NCBI GenBank assembly: GCA_040377825.1
Contig: JBEINZ010000197.1
Location: 1 to 5,898, forward strand
DNA from: JBEINZ01 sp040377825
Lineage (GTDB): Bacteria > Pseudomonadota > Alphaproteobacteria > Rhizobiales > Ancalomicrobiaceae
DNA length: 5,898 nt
Direction: 5' to 3'
Part shown: positions 1 to 5,798 of the stretch, in pieces
Layout: the number at the start of each line of letters is the position of its first letter
How positions within the stretch are numbered: the stretch's first letter is position 1
Position numbers and translations under genes: made by a program
Notes under the pieces: generated by a model
Database searches by the model: none
What the model was told of the DNA's origin: nothing
Seen by the model: only the letters and a program-made list of their open reading frames with translations

Positions 1-1
1 T

Positions 2-100
2 AAATCGAAATTTTTGTCGGCTTCGCCAGAAGCACTGGGTTCTGCGTTCCGCACCCAATTCGAACACGATCAAAAGGCATTAGGCGTCAGCGCAACCTAA
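2..100 (+). CDS. C-terminal end of an unidentified upstream gene (partial)
   Basis: Reading frame 2 is open from the window edge to a TAA at 98-100 and gives 32 residues ending in KALGVSAT. The stretch is compositionally protein-like (SPEALGSAF, then a charged segment), and a gene ending here would leave a normal gap of 128 bases before msrP. The ending (S-P-E-x-L, a helix, then a short G-V tail) faintly recalls the C-termini of periplasmic solute-binding proteins of the tripartite tricarboxylate (Bug) type. That is only an impression from a short tail. The two other forward frames are also open over much of this stretch, so the call rests on composition and context and could be chance. Confidence 0.35.
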   Translation, partial: KSKFLSASPEALGSAFRTQFEHDQKALGVSAT

Positions 101-228
101 GCGCGGCCGTTTTCTCTTTGCCCTATGGATCGGGTTCACGCGCGATTGACAGTGACGTGAGTTGCCGAAAACCATTATTTGCTCGATCTCAAGGATACCC
201 GATTATGTTTCGGGATGGAGCCGCCGCC

Positions 229-1185
229 ATGAACATCATCCGCCGCCGTCCCTGGGATTTACCCGAACGCCTTGCAACGCCCGAGCAAGTCTATCTTGAT
301 CGTCGATCGGTGCTCGCCGGACTAGGTGGGTTTGCTGCCATCGCGGCGTCGCCGTTTTCGGTCGCCGAAGCGGCCGAAGATCCACTCGCACGATACTTTC
401 CGGCTCCGCGGAACGAAGCCTATAAGCTCGACCGCTCGTTGACCCCGGAAGAGATCAACGGAAAGTATAACAACTTTTACGAGTTCGGAACGAGCAAGCA
501 GATCTCTGCCGCAGCCCAAAAGCTCAAAACACAGCCCTGGAAAGTGACGATCGACGGGCTTGTTGCAAAGCCAATCGAAATGGATGTTGCAGAACTCGTA
601 GCCAAGATGCCTTTAGAGGAAAGACTTTATCGTCATCGGTGTGTAGAGGCTTGGTCGATGACCATTCCGTTTACCGGGTTTTCTTTGGCTGAGCTCGTCA
701 AACTTGCCGAGCCGAAGTCAGACGCGAAATATCTTCGGATGGAAACGTTTTTTGACCCATCGGTAGCCGTTGGCCAGAAACAGCCAATGTGGCCGTGGCC
801 CTATGTCGAAGGGCTAACGATCCCAGAGGCGATGAACGAGCTCTCATTCCTCGTCGTTGGCACTTACGGAAAGGTCATGGCCAAGCAGCATGGTGCTCCG
901 CTGCGGCTTGCGACGCCCTGGAAGTACGGTTTCAAATCGATCAAGTCGATCGTCAAATTCAGCTTCGTATCGCAGCGTCCGGAAAGCTTCTGGCAGGGTC
1001 TGCAAGGCGGAGAGTACGGTTTCTGGGCAAACGTCAACCCGGCGGTCGATCATCCCAGGTGGAGCCAAGCTCGAGAACGGGTACTGCATTCCGGTGAGAC
1101 CGTCCCAACGCTGATCTACAACGGTTACGGCGATCAGGTAGGCCACCTCTACAAAGATATGAAGGGCGAAAACCTGTTTATCTGA
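229..1185 (+). CDS. msrP: Protein-methionine-sulfoxide reductase catalytic subunit MsrP (YedY)
   Basis: Periplasmic molybdopterin enzyme that reduces methionine sulfoxide in oxidised envelope proteins, normally with electrons from the haem membrane protein MsrQ. The 318-residue product is close to the E. coli precursor (334). It opens with an N-region containing IRRRPWDLPE, then a twin-arginine signal (DRRSVLAGLGG, R25-R26) with a hydrophobic stretch and a likely cleavage site near residue 48, as expected for Tat export of a folded cofactor protein. The sulfite-oxidase-type fold follows, with molybdenum ligand Cys138 in RHRCVEAWSM, then WPWPYVEGLTIPEAM and GAPLRLATPWKYGFKSIKSIVKF, all diagnostic of MsrP. 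The frame is open upstream to a TTG at 118. ATG 229 was chosen because GATGGAG (214-220) lies 8 bases before it and the protein then begins MNIIRRRPW; ATG 205 is possible. A TTGACA at 146-151 could be a -35 box but has no good -10. No msrQ follows. Confidence 0.95.
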   Translation: MNIIRRRPWDLPERLATPEQVYLDRRSVLAGLGGFAAIAASPFSVAEAAEDPLARYFPAPRNEAYKLDRSLTPEEINGKYNNFYEFGTSKQISAAAQKLKTQPWKVTIDGLVAKPIEMDVAELVAKMPLEERLYRHRCVEAWSMTIPFTGFSLAELVKLAEPKSDAKYLRMETFFDPSVAVGQKQPMWPWPYVEGLTIPEAMNELSFLVVGTYGKVMAKQHGAPLRLATPWKYGFKSIKSIVKFSFVSQRPESFWQGLQGGEYGFWANVNPAVDHPRWSQARERVLHSGETVPTLIYNGYGDQVGHLYKDMKGENLFI

Positions 1186-1267
1186 GAGGAAACTGGCAAG
1201 AAATCCCGCTTTGAGCCAACGCAATTGTACGAGGGCACGCTCCAGATCGGTCCTCAAAACGTTTCGG

Positions 1268-1300
1268 AAGAAAAAACCGGACCGAGCAGGCTCGATCCGG
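1268..1300 (-). terminator. Rho-independent terminator, minus strand
   Basis: The plus strand shows an A-rich run (1268-1276, six consecutive A at 1271-1276), then CCGGACCGAGC (1277-1287), AG, and GCTCGATCCGG (1290-1300). Read on the minus strand this is an 11-position GC-rich stem with one mismatch and a very short loop, directly followed by TTTTTT. The plus-strand side has no T-run, so it acts in one direction only and cannot end the msrP message efficiently. Confidence 0.65.
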
Positions 1301-1400
1301 TGAGTTGGCCTAAAAGGCGGATAGATCCAGAGGGGAGAACCGTTGGCAAACCGACCAAGATCGGCAGGTTAGCCAACACACGGATACTCTAACGAGTTCC
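1268..1400 (-). ncRNA. Candidate small RNA, minus strand, three hairpins and an intrinsic terminator
   Basis: Read on the minus strand, three hairpins follow one another. The first is 1400-1382 (GGA-ACTC, loop GTTA, GAGT-A-TCC, one bulged base). The second is 1377-1342 (GTTGGC and GCCAAC arms, continued by AACC/GGTT across one mismatch: an 11-position stem around 14 bases). The last is the terminator stem 1300-1277 followed by a T-run. The roughly 40-base linker between the last two contains an unpaired CU-rich tract, TTCTCCCCTCT (1339-1329), complementary to Shine-Dalgarno sequences, as in many trans-acting alphaproteobacterial sRNAs. No protein gene on this strand ends here, so the terminator needs another transcript. 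No canonical promoter is visible upstream (1401-1460 is AT-rich), and the 5' end is a guess. The RNA was not recognised as a named family. It would converge on the 3' end of msrP. Confidence 0.4.
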
Positions 1401-1955
1401 TTAACAAAACATCAATGACAAAATCGTTGACGAAGCTATCTAGCTTAAAAATGTATGAAAAGCGCGCCCTTTAGGCCGATCACGGCGCCAAAGTCGAGTG
1501 TTTGTAGAAATGCCAACGGTTAGTGCGATGACATATGTTTCGAGCTTTCTAAAAGTGTTCTTGCGAAGCTTGCTGAAGACTACAATAACTCTAAAATAAT
1601 TGATAATCTGGCACTCATGATGTTTAGTTTCAGTTGTTAGATTATAGAAACGTAATTCTCGCATCACAGTACGCGTCGGCTAGAAAATGAATTCATCTGT
1701 TCATCTATCTCGATAATAAATATAGGTGGTCGGCGTGCCGCCGTCCATGAACAGGCGTTAACCCATTTTCAGTCGCGCATTCGAATACATAGTTGAGTTC
1801 TCATAAGACTCCTCATCAATGGTTGAGACAAATACGTATAGCAGAGGCACTAAGAGTTATGCGTGCATTTTCATTTAGATCAACTTGAAATTACAGGCCT
1901 CTGTTCGTCTCAGTTCCTTCCTCGGCCGCGGTTATTGGGCGCTTCCGAGTGCGAA
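1401..1955. other. AT-rich stretch without a recognisable gene
   Basis: Between the RNA candidate and the end of the LysR gene no frame gives a convincing protein. Two sample blocks, 1561-1620 and 1621-1680, are about 35% and 40% GC by count, while a block inside the second oxygenase (5221-5280) is 65%. The only local structure noted is an inverted repeat AAGCTA-TC-TAGCTT at 1433-1446 and a short ACAG/CTGT pair just past the LysR stop (near 1890-1905). A minus-strand open frame of 75 codons (1440-1667) has no ribosome binding site or family features that I can see. The stretch may be non-functional spacer, the remains of a decayed gene, or transferred DNA. No terminator with a T-run was found for the LysR gene. 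Confidence 0.5.
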
Positions 1956-2846
1956 TCAGTACGTCCAGCGTTCCGCTTTAGAGATCAGAAAATCCCGGAA
2001 CACCTTCACCCGTGCTGTGCTGCGCATTTCTTCAGGATAAACAAAATAGCAGTCGAAGGCCGGTACGTCCGCCTCGGGAATCAGTTGGACCAAATCACTG
2101 CCAGGCTCGATGAGGTAGTCGGGAAGCAGCGCAATTCCGGTTCCGCGCTCCACGGCCCGCTTCATTGCAACCAGGTTGTTGATTCGCAGCGTCGGCTTCC
2201 GAGGCTGACCGGAAGGGCGTCCTGCATTCTCAAGCCAATTCATATCCCGCAAAGAGGGTGGTGTGGTCGGTCCGAAGCTGACGACCCGGTGTTCGTCGAG
2301 GTCTTCCAGCGTCTCCGGGCTGCCGTAACGCTTCAGATAAGTCGGGGCGGCGTAAAGATGGAAGTGCACCGTAAACAGCTTACGCTGAATCAAATCTGGC
2401 TGCACCGGCAGGCGAACGCGCAGAGCCACGTCCGCCTCGCGCATGCCGAGATCGAGTTCATTGTCGTCGAGAATGAGTTCTAGCTGAACTTCGGGGTAAA
2501 GATCGACGAATTCATGAATCCGCTTCGTGAGCCAGGAGGATCCCAACCCCACGGTTGTGGTCACACGCAAGCTGCCGGATGGCTTCTCCTTCGTCTCAAC
2601 CAGTCTGGAGCGAACTTGGTCCAGCTTTACCAAAACCTCCCGCGCGGTTCGAAAAAGCAACTCGCCTTGCTCGGTTAAAATGAGACCTCGGGCATGCCGA
2701 TGAAACAGCGGTACGCCAAGATCCTGCTCAAGCGCGCCGACTTGGCGGCTTACAGCCGATTGGCTCATGTCAAGCTTGTCGCCGGCATGGGTAAAACTGC
2801 CGGCTTCCGCGGCCGCGTGAAAAATACGGAGCTTGTCCCAGTCCAA
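1956..2846 (-). CDS. LysR-type transcriptional regulator, downstream of trxB
   Basis: Cytosolic DNA-binding regulator, 296 residues, a normal length for the LysR family. The N-terminal winged helix-turn-helix spans about residues 1-62: DWDKLRIFHAAAEAGSFTHAG, with recognition helix MSQSAVSRQVGALE (27-40), then LGVPLFHRHARGLILTEQG. A linker helix (about 63-89) leads to the effector domain (about 90-290), starting SGSLRVTTTVGLG, with GTGIALLPDYL (235-245) typical of its second half. The effector is not predictable; one cysteine (C266) lies near the C-terminus. TTG 2846-2844 is preferred because AAGGAG lies 7 bases upstream and the protein then begins MDWDKLRIF, a usual start for this subgroup. 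Another TTG at 2876 would add ten basic residues and swallow the ribosome binding site. It lies 218 bases downstream of trxB on the same strand, so it could be read through from trxB or from its own promoter. Targets are unknown. Confidence 0.9.
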   Translation of the reverse strand: MDWDKLRIFHAAAEAGSFTHAGDKLDMSQSAVSRQVGALEQDLGVPLFHRHARGLILTEQGELLFRTAREVLVKLDQVRSRLVETKEKPSGSLRVTTTVGLGSSWLTKRIHEFVDLYPEVQLELILDDNELDLGMREADVALRVRLPVQPDLIQRKLFTVHFHLYAAPTYLKRYGSPETLEDLDEHRVVSFGPTTPPSLRDMNWLENAGRPSGQPRKPTLRINNLVAMKRAVERGTGIALLPDYLIEPGSDLVQLIPEADVPAFDCYFVYPEEMRSTARVKVFRDFLISKAERWTY

Positions 2847-2853
2847 GCGTCGT

Positions 2854-2859
2854 CTCCTT
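2854..2859 (-). promoter_or_regulatory. Ribosome binding site deciding the LysR start
   Basis: On the minus strand AAGGAG (2859-2854) stands 7 bases before TTG 2846-2844. It lies inside the coding region if the upstream TTG (2876) is used. This strong site argues for the shorter 296-residue protein. Confidence 0.7.
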
Positions 2860-2903
2860 AACGTCAATTCCGCCAAGCGTTACTTGCTATTCGCTGTCCC
2901 AGA

Positions 2904-2940
2904 GCCCGTCCCGTTCGGATTGAAGCGGTCCTAACGAAAG
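2904..2940 (+). repeat. Palindromic intergenic repeat, copy 1 (degenerate)
   Basis: A 37-base element beginning GCCCGTCCCGTTCGGAT and ending AACGAAAG. It matches 32 of 37 positions with 5749-5785 in the same orientation. Here the hairpin is degraded: arms CGTTCGGATT and GGTCCTAACG pair with one mismatch and G-T wobbles around GAAGC. It lies in the trxB-lysR gap, 58 bases upstream of the LysR start codon, so it would be in the leader or promoter of that gene. It looks like a dispersed REP-type element. Confidence 0.65.
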
Positions 2941-2945
2941 TCAGC

Positions 2946-2959
2946 GGACACAGCTGTCC
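2946..2959. promoter_or_regulatory. Short perfect inverted repeat upstream of the LysR gene
   Basis: GGACA-CAGC-TGTCC forms perfect 5-base arms about 100 bases upstream of the LysR start. LysR-type proteins often bind dyad sites near their own promoters, so this could be an autoregulatory site. It lacks a clear T-N11-A form, and a dyad this short can occur by chance. Confidence 0.2.
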
Positions 2960-3064
2960 AACAGGATTTGAACTTTAGCGGCCTGTCGTAGTAAAAGATT
3001 GACCGCCCTAGGTTGTCGCCAAACGACATGCCACGGCAACAACGACGATTAAAGTGCTAATTGT

Positions 3065-4024
3065 TCACTCAGCGGCATTTTGGTGAAGCTGGGATAGCCC
3101 GGCCAAAAACTTCTCAGCTTCGAGAGCGGCCATGCATCCCATGCCGGCCGCCGTCACGGCTTGACGGAAGATGTCATCCGCCACATCGCCGGCCGCAAAC
3201 ACACCGGGAATTGACGTTGCCGTCGAATGGGGAGCCGTCCAAACGTAACCCGAAGGCTTGAGCCGGATTTGATGCTTAAACAGTTCCACGGCGGGCGCAT
3301 GCCCGATCGCGATAAAAAGCCCATCCGTTTGAACTTCGCTGATATGTCCGGTTTTCAGATTGATTAAGCGGACACCGGTGACGCCGGCCGGATCGCCACC
3401 GCCCACCACTTCCTCGACCGCGCTGTCCCAGATAACCTCGATCTTAGGATTGGCGAAAAGCCGCTGCTGGAGGATCCGTTCGGCCCGAAATGCGTCGCGC
3501 CGATGGACAATCGTTACCTTGGCCGCGTGATGGGTAAGGTAGAGGGCTTCCTCGACCGCTGTATTGCCGCCGCCCACGACCACGACATTCTTGCCCCGAT
3601 AGAAGAACCCGTCGCAAGTGGCGCATGCCGAGACGCCAAATCCGCGATACTTCTCTTCGGACGGTAGCCCAAGCCAGCGAGCCTGCGCGCCGGTCGCGAT
3701 CACCAAGGTTTCACCCTGATAGGTATCGCCGGAGTCGCCGATGAGCGTGAAAGGCGGACCGTTGAGATCAGCCTTCACGATGTGATCGTAGATCATCTTC
3801 GTGCCGATATGCTCTGCCTGCTCACGCATTTGTTCCATGAGCCAAGGGCCTTGGATCGCATGAGCAAAGCCGGGATAGTTCTCGACATCCGTTGTGACGG
3901 TCAGCTGCCCGCCGGGCTGAATGCCGGCAACGAGCACCGGCTCCAGCATGGCGCGGGCGCCGTAAATCGCCGCGGTGTAGCCGGCCGGTCCTGAACCGAT
4001 AATCAGAAGCTTGGTGGAGATCAT
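3065..4024 (-). CDS. trxB: Thioredoxin reductase (NADPH), TrxB
   Basis: Cytosolic flavoenzyme that passes electrons from NADPH through FAD and a redox disulfide to thioredoxin, supplying ribonucleotide reductase, peroxiredoxins and methionine sulfoxide reductases. The 319-residue product has the usual length for low-molecular-weight bacterial TrxB. In order: FAD-binding GSGPAG (10-15), PGGQLT (37-42) and DVENYPGF (46-53), then VIATGAQARWLGLP, the active-site CATC (C134, C137), the NADPH-binding GGGNTA (151-156) with HRR (174-176) as 2'-phosphate contacts, and the C-terminal FAD motif GD (279-280) with RQA (287-289). All key residues are intact. Start ATG 4024-4022 gives MISTKLLIIGSGPAG, the normal N-terminus. 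A GTG at 4060 would add 12 residues that do not belong to the family. The ribosome binding site is weak (GGGA about 11 bases upstream). A LysR gene lies downstream on the same strand. No convincing intrinsic terminator was seen; the small TGTCG/CGACA hairpin at 3014-3028 lacks a good T-run. Confidence 0.96.
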   Translation of the reverse strand: MISTKLLIIGSGPAGYTAAIYGARAMLEPVLVAGIQPGGQLTVTTDVENYPGFAHAIQGPWLMEQMREQAEHIGTKMIYDHIVKADLNGPPFTLIGDSGDTYQGETLVIATGAQARWLGLPSEEKYRGFGVSACATCDGFFYRGKNVVVVGGGNTAVEEALYLTHHAAKVTIVHRRDAFRAERILQQRLFANPKIEVIWDSAVEEVVGGGDPAGVTGVRLINLKTGHISEVQTDGLFIAIGHAPAVELFKHQIRLKPSGYVWTAPHSTATSIPGVFAAGDVADDIFRQAVTAAGMGCMAALEAEKFLAGLSQLHQNAAE

Positions 4025-4260
4025 ATGAAAGTCCCATGCTAATGCGGCTATTGCGTACACGATCGGTTTCGTTGCTAAACCTACACGGCCTCACACGAAA
4101 TGGGTACCGCCGATTGGCCCGCACCGTCCAACGGACGCGAACCGCCAAGAGTAGCATCGAAGTTGGTCTGCCCTATGCATCTGTCGGCGAAGTTGGTAAG
4201 ATAAAAATAAAAGCGGCTTGAATGGGACTACCTGGATGTTATGTAGCCTACGGATCGGTG

Positions 4261-4277
4261 CGCCGCTTGGCGTTTTT
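4261..4277 (+). terminator. Weak terminator-like hairpin with T-run
   Basis: CGCC-GCTT-GGCG (4261-4272) is followed directly by TTTTT (4273-4277) on the plus strand. The stem is only four pairs plus a possible wobble, so it is marginal. No plus-strand gene ends just before it. If real, it would end a short leader or antisense transcript in the divergent region and could attenuate a message starting upstream of the oxygenase genes. Confidence 0.2.
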
Positions 4278-4315
4278 GCCGCTGATTGGAAAAAAACAAG
4301 AGAAGACAGCAAGTT

Positions 4316-4339
4316 GGAAAAGTGAGTCGGGCACTTTCC
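4316..4339. promoter_or_regulatory. Inverted repeat upstream of the oxygenase operon
   Basis: GGAAAAGTG (4316-4324) and CACTTTCC (4332-4339) pair over eight bases with one bulged A around AGTCGGG. The centre lies about 87 bases upstream of the first oxygenase start, a plausible place for an operator, or a hairpin in the leader if transcription begins further up. No regulator is identified. Confidence 0.25.
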
Positions 4340-4414
4340 GCTGTGTTGTTACGAGACCGTCGTACCGGATCGAGCCAGAGGGCGGCGGCCGGATCAAGCT
4401 AGGATCTAGTCAGA

Positions 4415-5101
4415 ATGCATCAATTTAGCCGCTCTTATACGACCGTCTTGACGCAATCGCTCGCGAATGCCGAGGCCTTTCCGGTACCGTACCGCCATTG
4501 GGTCATGAGCAACTTACTCCCGGAAAGCGCACTGGCGCAGCTTCAGTCGCTGCCGATTCCCGCGCCGGATAATGGCGGCGTATCTGGCCGGCGAGAAGTT
4601 CATAACGCAACACGGCGTTACTTCGATGCGGAGGCTTTTCAAAACTTCCCGGTCACCATGGAAGTGGCCAGCTTCCTGCAGGCGTCGGATACGGTCGCGA
4701 GCCTATCGCAAGCCTTTGGAGTTGACTTGGAAGGAACTTATCTGCGGTTGGAATACGCCCAAGATATCGACGGCTTCTGGCTTGAACCCCACACCGATCT
4801 CGGCGTGAAGCGGTTCACGCTGTTGCTGTATCTGTCCGATGGAGAGGGGCACGATACCTTGGGCACTGACATTTATTCTGATGCCATCACGCATGTTGGG
4901 CGTTCGCCCTTCGCCCCGAACAAAGCAATGGTTTTTGTGCCCGCCGACAACACGTGGCATGGCTTCGAGAAGCGGCCAATCAAGGGTGTGCGGCGATCAC
5001 TCATCCTGAATTACGTTACAAGCGAATGGCGCGCGCGTGAACAACTCGCATTCCCACAGAATCCGGTGACGACCGCGAACGTCATCGCAGCCGCTCACTG
5101 A
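4415..5101 (+). CDS. 2-Oxoglutarate/Fe(II)-dependent oxygenase, first of a tandem pair
   Basis: Probable cytosolic hydroxylase using Fe(II), 2-oxoglutarate and O2; the substrate is unknown. The 228-residue protein has no signal peptide or membrane segment. A short N-terminal part containing PVPYRHWVMSNLLPES (24-39) precedes the double-stranded beta-helix core. The facial triad is visible as HTD (H126, D128) in WLEPHTDLG and H182 in NTWHGF. Arg193 or Arg194 in RRSLILNYV would bind the 2-oxoglutarate carboxylate, and KRFTLLLYLSD (132-142) is the typical strand after HxD. ATG 4415 has AGGA at 4401-4404, ten bases upstream, and the VPYRHW segment starting at residue 24 supports this N-terminus. 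The next gene starts 16 bases after the stop, so the two are probably one operon. The fold resembles prolyl-hydroxylase-like enzymes, but that does not show that proline is the substrate. The C-terminal VTSEWRAREQ is shared in part with the neighbour. Confidence 0.85.
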   Translation: MHQFSRSYTTVLTQSLANAEAFPVPYRHWVMSNLLPESALAQLQSLPIPAPDNGGVSGRREVHNATRRYFDAEAFQNFPVTMEVASFLQASDTVASLSQAFGVDLEGTYLRLEYAQDIDGFWLEPHTDLGVKRFTLLLYLSDGEGHDTLGTDIYSDAITHVGRSPFAPNKAMVFVPADNTWHGFEKRPIKGVRRSLILNYVTSEWRAREQLAFPQNPVTTANVIAAAH

Positions 5102-5117
5102 TTACGTCGGAGTGCCC

Positions 5118-5747
5118 ATGAATTCCTACCTCGATTATGACGCTCTTGAACGGACTGGGCGGGAACGCGATCCGTTCGACTATCTCATCGTGCGTAACTT
5201 CGTGCTGCCGGCGCGCCTTTCATCCGTCGTCGGCGATTATCCGGATGTACCCGGCCCAGGCTCCCATCCGCCGGATGTTCTTAAAGTCCGCGGAGCGTTC
5301 GCAGAATTGATGGACGAGCTAGACGGACCGCGGTTTCGCTCCTTGATCGAAGCAAAATTCGATCTCGATCTGACCGGACGCCCGACTATGTATACCGTAC
5401 GCGGAATTTGCCGACGCACCGACGGCTCGATCCATACCGATTCCGCGACAAAAATCATCACGGTCTTGCTTTACCTGAACCAGAGCTGGGATGCAGATGG
5501 CGGTCGACTTCGTATTTTGCGTTCCGGGACAGATCTGGAAAACTACGCCGCCGAAGTTCCACCAGATGGCGGTACTTTGTTGGTCTTTAAGCGTTCTGAC
5601 ACGTCATGGCACGGCCATGAACCTTTCGAAGGGCGTCGCCGGGCAATCCAGATGAACTGGGTCACCGACGCCGGGGTCGTCGCGCGTGAACAGCGCCGTC
5701 ATCGCTTCTCAAGCTTCGTCAAGCGGTTGAACCCCTTTGCTGCCTAG
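5118..5747 (+). CDS. 2-Oxoglutarate/Fe(II)-dependent oxygenase, second of a tandem pair
   Basis: A second probable Fe(II)/2-oxoglutarate hydroxylase, 209 residues, cytosolic, substrate unknown. The N-terminus DPFDYLIVRNFVLP (18-31) is the usual lead-in of this family. The core carries HTD (H106, D108) in SIHTDSATKIITVLLYLN, then WDADGGRLRIL, a strand TLLVFKRSDTSWHGHE with the distal H165, and the 2-oxoglutarate-binding arginine among R173-R175 in GRRRAIQMNWV. The triad is complete, so it should be active. ATG 5118 is chosen because GGAG (5109-5112) lies five bases before it; a GTG at 5112 overlaps that site. It follows the first oxygenase by 16 bases. Both proteins share an R-R..I...N-(Y/W)-V-T segment ending in AREQ, which points to ancient duplication, although the rest has diverged strongly. 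The C-terminus ends in a basic tail (FVKRLNPFAA). A palindromic repeat starts one base after the stop. Confidence 0.88.
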   Translation: MNSYLDYDALERTGRERDPFDYLIVRNFVLPARLSSVVGDYPDVPGPGSHPPDVLKVRGAFAELMDELDGPRFRSLIEAKFDLDLTGRPTMYTVRGICRRTDGSIHTDSATKIITVLLYLNQSWDADGGRLRILRSGTDLENYAAEVPPDGGTLLVFKRSDTSWHGHEPFEGRRRAIQMNWVTDAGVVAREQRRHRFSSFVKRLNPFAA

Positions 5748-5748
5748 G

Positions 5749-5785
5749 GCCCGTCCCGTTCGGATCGAAATGATCCGAACGAAAG
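5749..5785 (+). repeat. Palindromic intergenic repeat, copy 2 (intact hairpin)
   Basis: Same 37-base element as 2904-2940 (32 of 37 positions). Here the arms CGTTCGGATC (5757-5766) and GATCCGAACG (5772-5781) are perfectly complementary over ten bases around GAAAT. It starts one base after the stop codon of the second oxygenase. There is no T-run, so it is not a standard intrinsic terminator, though in RNA it could protect the 3' end of the operon message. Confidence 0.75.
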
Positions 5786-5798
5786 GACTGGCTCAAGG

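Larger units (their letters stand above)
4025..4414. other. Divergent intergenic region between trxB and the oxygenase pair
   Basis: These 390 bases separate two divergently read units, so both promoters should lie here. No frame gives a convincing protein; plus-strand open frames at 4036-4221 and 4222-4428 lack family features and a good ribosome binding site. Visible structure: a CGTCC-AAC-GGACG dyad at 4125-4137, an AT-rich run near 4197-4211, a small hairpin with a T-run at 4261-4277, an inverted repeat at 4316-4339, and a near-exact 11-base direct repeat (CCGGATCGAGC at 4365-4375 and CCGGATCAAGC at 4389-4399, 24 bases apart). No consensus -35/-10 pair was found for either direction. Confidence 0.5.

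Noticed and set aside
20..57. Two small hairpins near the window start (GCTTC/GAAGC and TGGGT/ACCCA)
   Set aside because: Neither is followed by a T-run on either strand, and they overlap the probable coding tail of the upstream gene.
146..178. TTGACA as a -35 box for msrP
   Set aside because: The hexamer is perfect, but at 17-18 bases spacing there is no acceptable -10; the nearest candidate, CATTAT (173-178), needs a 21-base spacer. Not listed as a promoter.
844..1257. Minus-strand open frame of 137 codons opposite the end of msrP
   Set aside because: Shadow of msrP. The conserved MsrP motifs fix the coding strand, and no membrane segments are present, so it is not an inverted msrQ.
1329..1370. 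Plus-strand mini-frame (AGAGGGGAG followed by TTG 1343, nine codons)
   Set aside because: The apparent ribosome binding site is the complement of the CU-rich tract of the minus-strand RNA candidate, and the frame stops at once.
1440..1667. Minus-strand open frame of 75 codons in the AT-rich gap
   Set aside because: No recognisable domain or ribosome binding site; it lies in AT-rich DNA with skewed composition and ends just upstream of the RNA candidate. It could only be supported by conservation.
1863..2483. Plus-strand open frame of 206 codons
   Set aside because: It lies mostly opposite the LysR gene, whose family motifs are unmistakable on the other strand; the product has no family features.
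3014..3028. TGTCG-CCAAA-CGACA hairpin as a trxB terminator
   Set aside because: Five-pair stem; the nearest T-run on the minus strand (TTTT) is about 17 bases further on, so it does not fit an intrinsic terminator.
4036..4221. Plus-strand open frame of 61 codons in the trxB-oxygenase gap
   Set aside because: No ribosome binding site or family resemblance; it is basic and low in complexity near the end, as expected of a chance frame in promoter DNA.
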